Assembly: GCA_943323675.2 (NCBI GenBank)
Contig: CALPIR020000103.1
Location: 1 to 7,792, forward strand
Direction of reading: 5' to 3'
Origin: Chitinophaga pinensis
GTDB taxonomy: Bacteria > Bacteroidota > Bacteroidia > UKL13-3
DNA: 7,792 bases
In this document: one piece after another, positions 1 through 5,974 of the stretch
How the letters are laid out: every line of letters starts with the position of its first letter
Numbering within the stretch: position 1 is the stretch's first letter
The notes under the pieces: model-generated
What the model saw: only the letters and a program-made list of their open reading frames with translations
Told to the model about the DNA's origin: nothing
Databases searched by the model: none
Program-made: the position numbers and the translations under genes

Positions 1-1
1 A

Positions 2-28
2 TACACACAACGTGTTACGGTGAAGTAA
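2..28 (+). CDS. Possible C-terminal tail of a plus-strand gene (partial, 5' end outside window)
   Basis: Only eight codons and a TAA stop are visible, reading YTQRVTVK. This resembles the last beta strand of a type IX secretion (Por) C-terminal sorting domain, which in Bacteroidota typically ends in a short alternating hydrophobic/basic strand with a final Lys. The stop lies 22 bp before a strong palindromic terminator, as expected for the end of a transcript. The frame is not proven: the frame starting at base 1 is also open, to a TAA at 43-45, and would give a different tail. The family assignment is inference from very few residues. Confidence 0.3.
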   Translation, partial: YTQRVTVK

Positions 29-50
29 TAATATCATCAAAATAAAACTC

Positions 51-92
51 AATAAAAAAGTCCGTTTCAATGTTGAAACGGACTTTTTTATT
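51..92. terminator. Perfect palindromic, probably bidirectional terminator
   Basis: Bases 51-70 pair perfectly with 73-92, leaving only TG at the centre, so in RNA a few inner pairs must open to form the loop. The core GTCCGTTTCAA/TTGAAACGGAC is flanked by an A-run on the left (54-59) and a T-run on the right (84-89), so each strand gives a GC-containing stem followed by U residues. It can end a plus-strand transcript entering from the left edge and act as a back-up stop for the gcvH transcript on the minus strand. Confidence 0.85.
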
Positions 93-117
93 TTAAAAGA
101 GACATTAATAATTTCAT

Positions 118-154
118 AAAAAAACGCCTTCAGTAATTTAAACTGAAGGCGTTT
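118..154 (-). terminator. Terminator of gcvH
   Basis: A 13-bp stem (122-134 with 142-154, core ACGCCTTCAGT) encloses a 7-nt loop at 135-141. Read on the minus strand the stem is followed by seven T residues (bases 124-118). It begins about 22 nt after the gcvH stop codon, a usual spacing for a factor-independent terminator. Only three T residues follow on the plus strand, so it is mainly a minus-strand signal. Confidence 0.85.
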
Positions 155-176
155 AGAATATTATGTAGTAGGAAAA

Positions 177-557
177 TTATGCCCCAACCAATGCTTTGTA
201 GTCAGTAACATTCATTAATCCTGAAACCTCTTCTTGGTTAAAGCCAGTTAGTTTAACCATCCATCCTTCTCCATATGCATCACTATTAACTAATTCTGGA
301 GCGCTATCTAATGCACTATTAAATTCTGTAACAGTACCACTTAAAGGAGAAAACAAATCAGATACCGTTTTAACAGCTTCTACGGTTCCAAAAACATCAT
401 GTTGGCCAACAGATTTGCCAATAGTGTTGATGTCAACGTAAACAATGTCACCTAACTCATGCTGAGCAAAGTCTGTGATTCCAATAAAAGCAGTGTCGCC
501 TTCAATGCGAACCCACTCATGGTCTTTTGTGTACAATAAATTATCAGGAAAATTCAT
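177..557 (-). CDS. gcvH: Glycine cleavage system H protein (lipoyl carrier)
   Basis: Cytoplasmic shuttle of the glycine cleavage complex. Its lipoyl arm accepts the aminomethyl group from P protein (GcvP), presents it to T protein (GcvT) and is reoxidised by dihydrolipoyl dehydrogenase. The 126-residue length is normal. The N-terminal YTKDHEWV (9-16) and GITDFAQHELGDIVYV (26-41) are family hallmarks, and the lipoyl-lysine motif GTVEAVKTVSD puts the modified Lys at residue 63. LFSPLSGTV (68-76) and the late NSDAYGEGWM segment also match. It is a single gene: no gcvP or gcvT is visible nearby, so the other subunits are presumably encoded elsewhere. It ends in its own terminator and is divergent from rsmI. 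The start codon is followed by MNFPDNLLYT, a typical H-protein beginning, so this start is secure. Confidence 0.97.
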   Translation of the reverse strand: MNFPDNLLYTKDHEWVRIEGDTAFIGITDFAQHELGDIVYVDINTIGKSVGQHDVFGTVEAVKTVSDLFSPLSGTVTEFNSALDSAPELVNSDAYGEGWMVKLTGFNQEEVSGLMNVTDYKALVGA

Positions 558-696
558 AACTAATAGGTTGTTAATTTTTGGCTAAATTAAGCGTTGTATA
601 TGAATTAAAAAATAAATGGTTTAAAACTTTTCTTAGGCTTATAGCGCTTTTACATCCAATGACATTATATTTTATGAATGATACTATATTGCAGGC
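558..696. promoter_or_regulatory. Divergent intergenic region between gcvH and rsmI
   Basis: This 139-bp A/T-rich gap must carry the promoters of both flanking genes. On the plus strand TATATTTT (666-673) matches the Bacteroidota -7 consensus TAnnTTTG except for the last base and lies 23 bp before the rsmI start. No clear -33 TTG was found at the expected distance. On the minus strand TAATTTAG (589-582) is a one-mismatch -7 candidate for gcvH, again without a clear -33 element. No Shine-Dalgarno sequence precedes either start. The element assignments are weak. Confidence 0.3.
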
Positions 697-1380
697 ATGA
701 GCGGTAAACTTTATTTGGTGCCAACGCCAATAGGGAACTTAGAAGATATAACGTTAAGGGCACTTCGTATTTTAAAGGAGGTAGATGCTATTTTGGCTGA
801 AGACACAAGGCAAAGTATAAAACTATTGAAGCATTATGGAATTGATAAGCAGCTAATACCATATCACATGCATAACGAACACCGCGAACTAAATAGGTTT
901 GTAGATATGCTGCAATCTGGCAAAGTTCTAGCACTTGTAAGTGACGCTGGTACTCCTGCTATTAGTGATCCCGGTTTTTTGCTAGTTCGTGAATGTTTGA
1001 GGGAAAAAATATCTGTTGAATGCTTGCCGGGTGCAACGGCCTTTGTTCCAGCATTGGTTAAAAGTGGTTTGCCTTCCAATAGTTTTTGTTTTGAAGGTTT
1101 TTTACCAGATAAGAAAGGTCGCCAAACTAAAATAAGGGAATTAAGCAAAGAGGTAAGAACAATTATTTTATATGAATCTCCGCACAGATTGGTTAAGTGT
1201 TTGAAACAGTTAAAAGAACTTTTTGGCGGTGATCGACAAGCTTCTGTTTCTAGAGAATTAACTAAAATGTTTGAAGAAACAGTTAACGGAACGATTGACG
1301 AACTGATAACTTATTACGAAGTAAAGCCTCCGAAGGGTGAAATAGTAATTGTAATTAATGGGTACGAAAAAGGTAACTAG
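697..1380 (+). CDS. rsmI: 16S rRNA (cytidine(1402)-2'-O)-methyltransferase RsmI
   Basis: Uses S-adenosylmethionine to 2'-O-methylate C1402 of 16S rRNA in the P site of the 30S subunit, working with RsmH, which methylates N4 of the same base. It belongs to the tetrapyrrole-methylase (class III) fold. Hallmarks in order: LYLVPTPIGNLEDITLRAL (5-23), AEDTR (34-38), YHMHNEHR (56-63), SDAGTPAISDPG (82-93), the PGATA loop (111-115), GFLP (134-137), YESPHR (159-164), SRELTK with EE (185-194) and KGEIVIVI (213-220). At 227 residues it is about 60 shorter than the E. coli protein because it lacks the C-terminal extension; the methyltransferase core is complete, and I recall such short forms as usual in this phylum. 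The ATG at 697 directly precedes the conserved first strand and nearby upstream ATGs are out of frame. It converges on menF with a four-base overlap. Confidence 0.96.
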   Translation: MSGKLYLVPTPIGNLEDITLRALRILKEVDAILAEDTRQSIKLLKHYGIDKQLIPYHMHNEHRELNRFVDMLQSGKVLALVSDAGTPAISDPGFLLVRECLREKISVECLPGATAFVPALVKSGLPSNSFCFEGFLPDKKGRQTKIRELSKEVRTIILYESPHRLVKCLKQLKELFGGDRQASVSRELTKMFEETVNGTIDELITYYEVKPPKGEIVIVINGYEKGN

Positions 1381-2477
1381 TCTTTAAACAAAGATTTTAC
1401 TGTGTTTAGTTTTCTTTGCGTTTCTTCCCATTCCTTATCAGCCGAACTTCCCTTTGTAATACCTGCTCCTGCATATAAAAGTGCATTATTCCTAAAGAGT
1501 TCGGCACATCTTAAATTAACAAATAATTCAAGATTATTACTTGGCCACTGCATACCTATAAAACCACTATAAAACCTACGTTCCATTTTTTCATTTTCGG
1601 CAATAAATAAACTTGCTTCAAACTGAGGTAAACCGCAAACGGCAGGTGTCGGATTTAAATCTCCAAGTATTTTGTGCAGTTTGGTTTTTAATAAATCGGG
1701 TGTAAGTTTAGCATTGAATATGCTGCGTAAGTGGCTTACATCTCCAGCTGTAATGGTCTCAACATCGCTTAGCGTGTACCTTTTAAATCCATGTTGTTTT
1801 AATATGTTACCAATAAAGAATTCAATCATTCCTTGTTCGTCATGTTCTTTATCTGTCCAAGCCACATTGCCGTCTGCTGGAATGGTTCCAGCTAATGCAA
1901 CTGTTTCTATGTTATTGTTTGTAACCGACAATAGTTTTTCTGGTGTGGCTCCAATCCAACAGCCAACATCATTTATTTTAAAAAAATATACTGCAGCATC
2001 TGGGTATTTAGTTACAGCATCAATAAATAGTTGCGCAGCATCCAACTCGCCTTTAAAATCAGTTTGTTCACATCTTGCAGCAACTACTTTATCAAACTTA
2101 TCTGATTTTATATTTGAAACAATATTATCTACATAATGGGTGTAAGCCGTTTGATTAGCATAGAAATTTTGATTCAATGCCTCTTTAAAGAATGAATCTG
2201 ATGTATTTTGTGCGGCAGGTAATTGGCCGAAAATACAGCTGTTATTCTTGTATACAGCGTCACTAATAAAAGTGTAAGCTTTATCACCTGCTCCATAAGG
2301 TGAGCAAAAAAACAATGGCCTATCAAGTGCTTGTTGGTGCTCTACACGTTGCATTTTGGGTGCTTCTGAAGCATAAAAATAATAAGCGTCATTACTTTTA
2401 GGTAATCGCATTGCAGCAAAGTTACAGCCTATTTGTTTGGCTTCATTAAACCTTTGGTGGATTAAATCCTCGTTCAT
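1377..2477 (-). CDS. menF: Isochorismate synthase (MenF/EntC/DhbC type)
   Basis: Converts chorismate to isochorismate, the entry step of the classical menaquinone pathway in the cytoplasm. The C-terminal chorismate-binding domain is complete: KVVAAR (130-135), whose Lys130 aligns with the proposed general-base lysine of MenF; WIGATPEKLL (174-183); ETVALAGTIP (191-200); the DEQGMIEFFI helix; ITAGDVSHLRSIF (242-254); NPTPAVCGLP (275-284); YSGFIG (303-308); LFVNLRCAE (318-326); and AGAGITKGS with EWEET (336-353), including a Mg-ligand glutamate. The 366-residue length is close to EntC and shorter than E. coli MenF. An isochorismate role, rather than anthranilate, aminodeoxychorismate or salicylate synthase, is preferred from overall motif similarity and the adjoining MenI-like gene; siderophore use is less likely because no ent/dhb genes are visible. 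The start overlaps the thioesterase by 32 nt and follows an A-rich leader (AAAAAAAGATG), suggesting translational coupling. Confidence 0.92.
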   Translation of the reverse strand: MNEDLIHQRFNEAKQIGCNFAAMRLPKSNDAYYFYASEAPKMQRVEHQQALDRPLFFCSPYGAGDKAYTFISDAVYKNNSCIFGQLPAAQNTSDSFFKEALNQNFYANQTAYTHYVDNIVSNIKSDKFDKVVAARCEQTDFKGELDAAQLFIDAVTKYPDAAVYFFKINDVGCWIGATPEKLLSVTNNNIETVALAGTIPADGNVAWTDKEHDEQGMIEFFIGNILKQHGFKRYTLSDVETITAGDVSHLRSIFNAKLTPDLLKTKLHKILGDLNPTPAVCGLPQFEASLFIAENEKMERRFYSGFIGMQWPSNNLELFVNLRCAELFRNNALLYAGAGITKGSSADKEWEETQRKLNTVKSLFKD

Positions 2478-2913
2478 CTTTTTTTATTTCTATGACAGCC
2501 ATCGTTAGTCGGCTTATACAGTTAAGTTTACCAGTTTTATCGGTAATTCTTATTTCCCAAACTTGGGTTGTTCTTCCTAAGTGGATTGGCCTGGCAGTAC
2601 CAAATACATAACCATTTCCCTCGTGTGCACTTCGAACATGATTTGCATTAATATCTAATCCAACGGCAACAAATTTATTTCTGTCTATGGCAAGGTTAGC
2701 GGCCAAGCTTCCTACTGTTTCTGCCAATACGCAATAAGCTCCTCCATTAACAATTCGTAATGGCTGAACTGTCCTATGATCTATTGGCATGCGAGCAGTT
2801 AAATAATCTTCGCCAAAATCTATAAACTCAATACCAATATATTCTGACATGGTATTTTCATTTCGTTTATTAATTTCATGAAGGGTTACACCTTCCATGT
2901 TTACAAAAGCCAT
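2446..2913 (-). CDS. menI: Hotdog-fold thioesterase, MenI/YdiI-like (putative DHNA-CoA thioesterase)
   Basis: Likely hydrolyses 1,4-dihydroxy-2-naphthoyl-CoA to DHNA and CoA, the step after MenB in menaquinone synthesis. From memory of the E. coli YdiI/MenI sequence the match is close and nearly ungapped: TLHEINKRNENTM, ARMPIDHRTVQP (40-51), GGAYCVLAETVGS (57-69), VGLDINANHVRSAHEG (84-99), HLGRTTQVWEI (111-121) and ISRLTMAVI (133-141). The catalytic acid corresponds to Glu65, with Gln50 and Ser69 also kept. The His of the usual HGG motif is replaced by Asn56 (codon at 2746-2748). The start at 2913 places the N-terminus two residues beyond that of YdiI. The tail after residue 141 (EIKKDERGFNPPKV) exceeds the normal fold and its last ten residues are encoded in the overlap with menF. 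Without the menF neighbour it would be called only a PaaI-type thioesterase. Confidence 0.82.
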   Translation of the reverse strand: MAFVNMEGVTLHEINKRNENTMSEYIGIEFIDFGEDYLTARMPIDHRTVQPLRIVNGGAYCVLAETVGSLAANLAIDRNKFVAVGLDINANHVRSAHEGNGYVFGTARPIHLGRTTQVWEIRITDKTGKLNCISRLTMAVIEIKKDERGFNPPKV

Positions 2914-3177
2914 TCTATTTATTTTGATGCAAATTAAGTCATTAATAAGGTAAGTGCTTTACGATTTTTATAAAAAGCAGTTTTAATTAAATAATTCAGA
3001 GCAAATTTCCAATAGTTATTCATTTTAAGATAAACTTAGCTCAGTCAAATTTCGCTAGCATATTGATAACTGAAGCACTCATTCTTTTTCCAATTTATTA
3101 ATAACAAATCAGCAATGTAAATTACTTAGAATTGCTAATTTGGCAATATGCGCATTTATGTATTGCTTAGGCAAATA
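2914..3177. other. Intergenic region upstream of menI-menF and downstream of the PAS sensor gene
   Basis: This 264-bp A/T-rich gap should carry the promoter of the menI-menF pair and the transcript end of the PAS gene. On the minus strand TTAATTTG (2937-2930) matches the -7 consensus TAnnTTTG with one mismatch and lies about 17 bp from the menI start, but no -33 TTG was found. No stem followed by a T-run is visible, so the PAS gene has no evident factor-independent terminator and its transcript may read on toward menI. The gap also holds alternating GCAAT/ATTGC pentamers at 3112-3166 and a 29-codon minus-strand reading frame at 2934-3023. No remnant of a kinase domain was recognised when reading downstream of the PAS stop codon. 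Confidence 0.4.
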
Positions 3178-5274
3178 TTATGATTGTTGCAAATTTATTG
3201 CCCTTGCTACAACTTGTGATCTTTTGTAAATACCCTCATTAAATACAAGTTGCACGTTTTGTCCTAACCAAATGGTTTTTTTATCCTTTGTTAAAATTGG
3301 AAATTCAAGATAAGTAAGTTTTGTTTTTTCAGCTCTTTGTTTGGTATAGAATGCAATTACTTGTTCTTTATAGTCTTCTCTTATCAATTCTACATATTTG
3401 AGCTTGGTAAGTTCTTCCAATGTGTATCCGGTAAGGTTTAATCCTGCTTGGTTTGAGTATGTGAAATAACCATCAGGATTTGTTTGGTAAAATAAATCTA
3501 TTGCAGTTTCAATAAAAGTTCTGAAATTTTCTTCCCTTGCAACAAGTAATTCCTCGTTCAGCTTTTTATGGTGGATATCAATAATTGAGCCTATCATTTT
3601 TAAAGGTTTTCCGTTACTATCTCTAATTGTTTGTCCGCTCGCCAAAAACCATTTATAACTTCCATCTTTTGTCTTTAACCGGTACTCCAACATATATGGC
3701 TCATTATCTTCAGAATGTCTTTTAATGGTATTTTCAAAGCGTTCCATATCGTCTGGATGTAAGCTCTCTAGAAATGCGTCATAAGATGCAATTATTTCCT
3801 GGTCATCATAACCAAGTAAATCATAATACCTGGGGCTCCACCAAACAATACCTTCCTCAATATTAACCCATTCCCAAACACCTGCAGCAGTTCTTTTAAA
3901 TGCAAGCTCGTACCTTATTTCACTATCTAATAATTTTATTTCAGCTAGTTTACGTGCTGTTATATCGGTTACAATTCCTTCAAAAAAAGTAATCTGTCCT
4001 TCAATGTTTTTTTTGATAAATGTTCGCTCCTCAACCCAAACCCAATTATTGTTTTTATTTTTAATTCTGTATTCTGAACTTAATTGATTTGTTTGGTAAG
4101 AAGTGGCGATAAAAATTTTATCTGAGACACTAATTTGATCTTCTTCAGAAATTAAGTTGTTGTATGAAAAACCCTCTTTAGTTAACTCAACTGATGTATA
4201 TCCAAGAATCTGAGAGACATTGGTTGAAACATATAGTATATTTCTTTCTTTATTGGGTAACCATTTGAAGAGGACAGAAGGGCTATTGGCAATAATTGTT
4301 TCGGCTGTTTGCTGGTTTTCTTCTTGTATTTTCTTTTGAGTGATGTTTTGCGCAATGCCTAAATATCCATTAATTCTGCCGTCTTCATCCTTAATGTTAT
4401 TAATAGTTAGTAATACGGTTAAACGTTGCTTACTTTTAGTAATGTATGTCCATTCTCTTATATTTGTTAAGCCTATCCTGTTTTTAAAAACAAAGGTTTC
4501 AAAACCAGGTTTTAACTTTACGTTATATTTAATGTTTAATTCTTCAGTTCTTTGTTCAACTTCTTTTTTGTCGTGAAATATTATTGGTGTCGATTTGCCA
4601 AGTAAATCTTCAGCTTTATATTCTAACATTTGTTCGGCACCTTTATTGAATTCAATAATAATCCCTTCCTCATTAACAGCAATTATGGCATAATTTGTAC
4701 TGTCAAGAACTTGACGCTGGAAAACTCTTGTGGCAAGTAATTTTGCGTTTAGTTTTACCTTATCTAAAATTTCGTTTTGTAATGATTCTGCTGATTTAAG
4801 CATTGATTTCACTGTACTATGTCCATAAATGCTAAATAAGATTAATACTATGCCAATTGAGAGTATACTGGCCATGGGTTGAGATTGTATTATACCAGTT
4901 AACATGCCAGATAATACACCTAAAACAACAAGAATTATTTGATGTTTACTATTTGATACCAAGAATAAAACTTGGAAAATAATTATTAAATGAAACAACC
5001 AGATTGGCGCATTTTGACCTACGCTTTGCGTAAATGTTAATGATAGTATGATTATTGATAGAATAATCAATATTCCAGAATCTGGATTTTGTGCCTTAAT
5101 AAATTGGTTTGCAGAGTAGTAAAAAAGTATACTTACTAAACAACAAAAAAGGATAGCCCAATAGTAATTGGTAGCATAAACAATATTTATAACAGAAAAT
5201 ACTGCTAAAAAGGAAATTACTATGATGTTTTGCTTCAGGTATAAAGTAAGCTTTAATCTCTGATTATGTGGCAT
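3178..5274 (-). CDS. Six-helix membrane protein with four PAS domains and no output domain
   Basis: A likely inner-membrane/cytoplasmic sensor. Six hydrophobic segments lie at about 15-34, 36-54, 67-83, 89-106, 111-129 and 134-150, joined by a probable coiled-coil linker (about 155-190). Four PAS/PAC units follow at roughly 186-316, 322-443, 450-570 and 580-695. Signature pieces include FNKGAEQMLEYKAEDLLGK and GYLGIAQNIT in the first, ILGYTSVEL and FEGIVTDIT in the second, WWSPRYYDLLGYDDQEI, HPDDMERF and GSIIDI in the third, and LTGYTLEELT and WLGQNVQLV in the fourth. The third is of the PAS_3 type. The protein stops at VVARAINLQQS, the point where a PAC motif normally leads into HisKA/HATPase, GGDEF or another transmitter; none is present. 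Ligands are unknown. It may be a naturally output-less receptor acting through a partner, or a truncated histidine kinase. No response regulator is adjacent. It is divergent from the phosphatase gene. Confidence 0.88.
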   Translation of the reverse strand: MPHNQRLKLTLYLKQNIIVISFLAVFSVINIVYATNYYWAILFCCLVSILFYYSANQFIKAQNPDSGILIILSIIILSLTFTQSVGQNAPIWLFHLIIIFQVLFLVSNSKHQIILVVLGVLSGMLTGIIQSQPMASILSIGIVLILFSIYGHSTVKSMLKSAESLQNEILDKVKLNAKLLATRVFQRQVLDSTNYAIIAVNEEGIIIEFNKGAEQMLEYKAEDLLGKSTPIIFHDKKEVEQRTEELNIKYNVKLKPGFETFVFKNRIGLTNIREWTYITKSKQRLTVLLTINNIKDEDGRINGYLGIAQNITQKKIQEENQQTAETIIANSPSVLFKWLPNKERNILYVSTNVSQILGYTSVELTKEGFSYNNLISEEDQISVSDKIFIATSYQTNQLSSEYRIKNKNNNWVWVEERTFIKKNIEGQITFFEGIVTDITARKLAEIKLLDSEIRYELAFKRTAAGVWEWVNIEEGIVWWSPRYYDLLGYDDQEIIASYDAFLESLHPDDMERFENTIKRHSEDNEPYMLEYRLKTKDGSYKWFLASGQTIRDSNGKPLKMIGSIIDIHHKKLNEELLVAREENFRTFIETAIDLFYQTNPDGYFTYSNQAGLNLTGYTLEELTKLKYVELIREDYKEQVIAFYTKQRAEKTKLTYLEFPILTKDKKTIWLGQNVQLVFNEGIYKRSQVVARAINLQQS

Positions 5275-5280
5275 CCTTAC

Positions 5281-5307
5281 GCTTAAATATTTTCTGTGAA
5301 TTTAAGC
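5281..5307. promoter_or_regulatory. Inverted repeat in the divergent promoter region (candidate operator or leader hairpin)
   Basis: GCTTAAAT (5281-5288) and ATTTAAGC (5300-5307) form a perfect 8-bp inverted repeat around an 11-nt spacer. It lies 6 bp upstream of the PAS sensor start codon, inside the 72-bp gap to the phosphatase gene. A 12-bp palindrome, ATTTAATTAAAT, follows at 5310-5321, so the ATTTAA/TTAAAT half-site occurs four times in 39 bp. This could be a regulator site or, in the PAS mRNA, a hairpin near the start codon. The A/T-rich setting lowers the weight of the evidence. Confidence 0.4.
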
Positions 5308-5330
5308 ATATTTAATTAAATAAAAATCTG

Positions 5331-5338
5331 CAACTTTG
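5331..5338 (+). promoter_or_regulatory. Weak -7 promoter candidate for the phosphatase-peptidase pair
   Basis: CAACTTTG matches the Bacteroidota -7 consensus TAnnTTTG at five of six defined positions. It is only 8 bp before the start codon at 5347, so a transcript starting there would be nearly leaderless. No -33 TTG is seen at the expected spacing, so this is a tentative call. Confidence 0.2.
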
Positions 5339-5346
5339 TTTTACTC

Positions 5347-5958
5347 ATGGTTACAAAACAACTTTTTATAGTACGTCATGGCGAAACAGATTTTAATCGC
5401 CAAAATATTGTTCAGGGTAGCGGTGTTGATAAGGAAATTAACGAATTAGGTCGCCATCAAGCACAACAATTCTATGAATATTACCAGCAAATTCCTTTTC
5501 AACATATCTTCACATCATCATTAATTCGTACACACCAAAGTGTAGAAGCATTCATTAAAAAAGGCATTAAACACTCCATATTATCTGAATTGAATGAGAT
5601 TAGTTGGGGCGACTTTGAGGGTAAACTTCAAACTCCCGAACAAAAAGCAATTTATTGGGAAACCGTTAAGTTATGGAATAGCGGTGATTTGCAAGCTAAA
5701 ATACCCAATGGAGAAAGTCCACTCGAAATGCAAGAGCGCCAAAAAATAGCATTAAGCCAGATAATTAATTCTGAAGAAGATGTTTTGCTAATTTGTATGC
5801 ACGGCCGTGCTATGAAAAGTTTTTTATGTTTGATGTTAGGTGAATCATTAACCAAAATGGAACAATTTCAGCATACTAATTTATGTTTATATCATTTGGA
5901 ATATGATGGTACAACATTCAAATTATTAAAGGCTAATGATACCAATCACCTCAAGTAA
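5347..5958 (+). CDS. Histidine phosphatase family protein (phosphoglycerate mutase-like, branch 1)
   Basis: A cytoplasmic enzyme of 203 residues expected to transfer a phosphoryl group through a phosphohistidine intermediate. The catalytic RHGET motif is at 10-14, with nucleophile His11. Arg10, Arg18, Arg61 (SSLIRTHQS) and the late MHGR with His152 complete the usual phosphate pocket; Glu84 in ELNEISWGDFEG is the likely acid. GRHQAQQF (35-42) and NGESPLEMQER (121-131) are also typical. The small size and the ELNEISWGDFEG block resemble GpmB/CobC/PhoE-type phosphatases rather than glycolytic mutase, which is longer. The substrate cannot be read from the sequence: sugar phosphates, alpha-ribazole phosphate and nucleotides are all possible, and no cobalamin genes are nearby to support CobC. 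There is no signal peptide. It ends 16 bp before the peptidase gene on the same strand, so the two are probably cotranscribed. Confidence 0.92.
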   Translation: MVTKQLFIVRHGETDFNRQNIVQGSGVDKEINELGRHQAQQFYEYYQQIPFQHIFTSSLIRTHQSVEAFIKKGIKHSILSELNEISWGDFEGKLQTPEQKAIYWETVKLWNSGDLQAKIPNGESPLEMQERQKIALSQIINSEEDVLLICMHGRAMKSFLCLMLGESLTKMEQFQHTNLCLYHLEYDGTTFKLLKANDTNHLK

Positions 5959-5974
5959 ATTTAAAATAATACGA

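Noticed and set aside
51..154. Palindromes considered as a CRISPR fragment or insertion-sequence end
   Set aside because: The two hairpins differ in sequence, there are no spacer-like intervals, and the adjacent A/T runs fit terminators. No transposase gene or target-site duplication is seen.
864..1148. 94-codon minus-strand frame opposite rsmI
   Set aside because: It lies wholly within the conserved methyltransferase core on the other strand and has no recognisable domain or gene context.
1672..2136. 154-codon plus-strand open frame opposite menF
   Set aside because: It is antisense to a well-conserved isochorismate synthase, matches no family I recognise, and its Ser/Leu/Val-rich composition is what complementing that gene would give.
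2914..3177. Search for a frameshifted histidine-kinase remnant downstream of the PAS gene
   Set aside because: Reading the minus strand after the stop codon showed only short frames with no H-box, N-box or G-box-like residues.
4340..4576. 78-codon plus-strand frame opposite the PAS sensor gene
   Set aside because: It is antisense to the first PAS domain, with low-complexity hydrophobic composition and no family match.
5652..5855. 67-codon minus-strand frame opposite the phosphatase gene
   Set aside because: It is covered entirely by the histidine phosphatase on the plus strand, whose motifs are intact.
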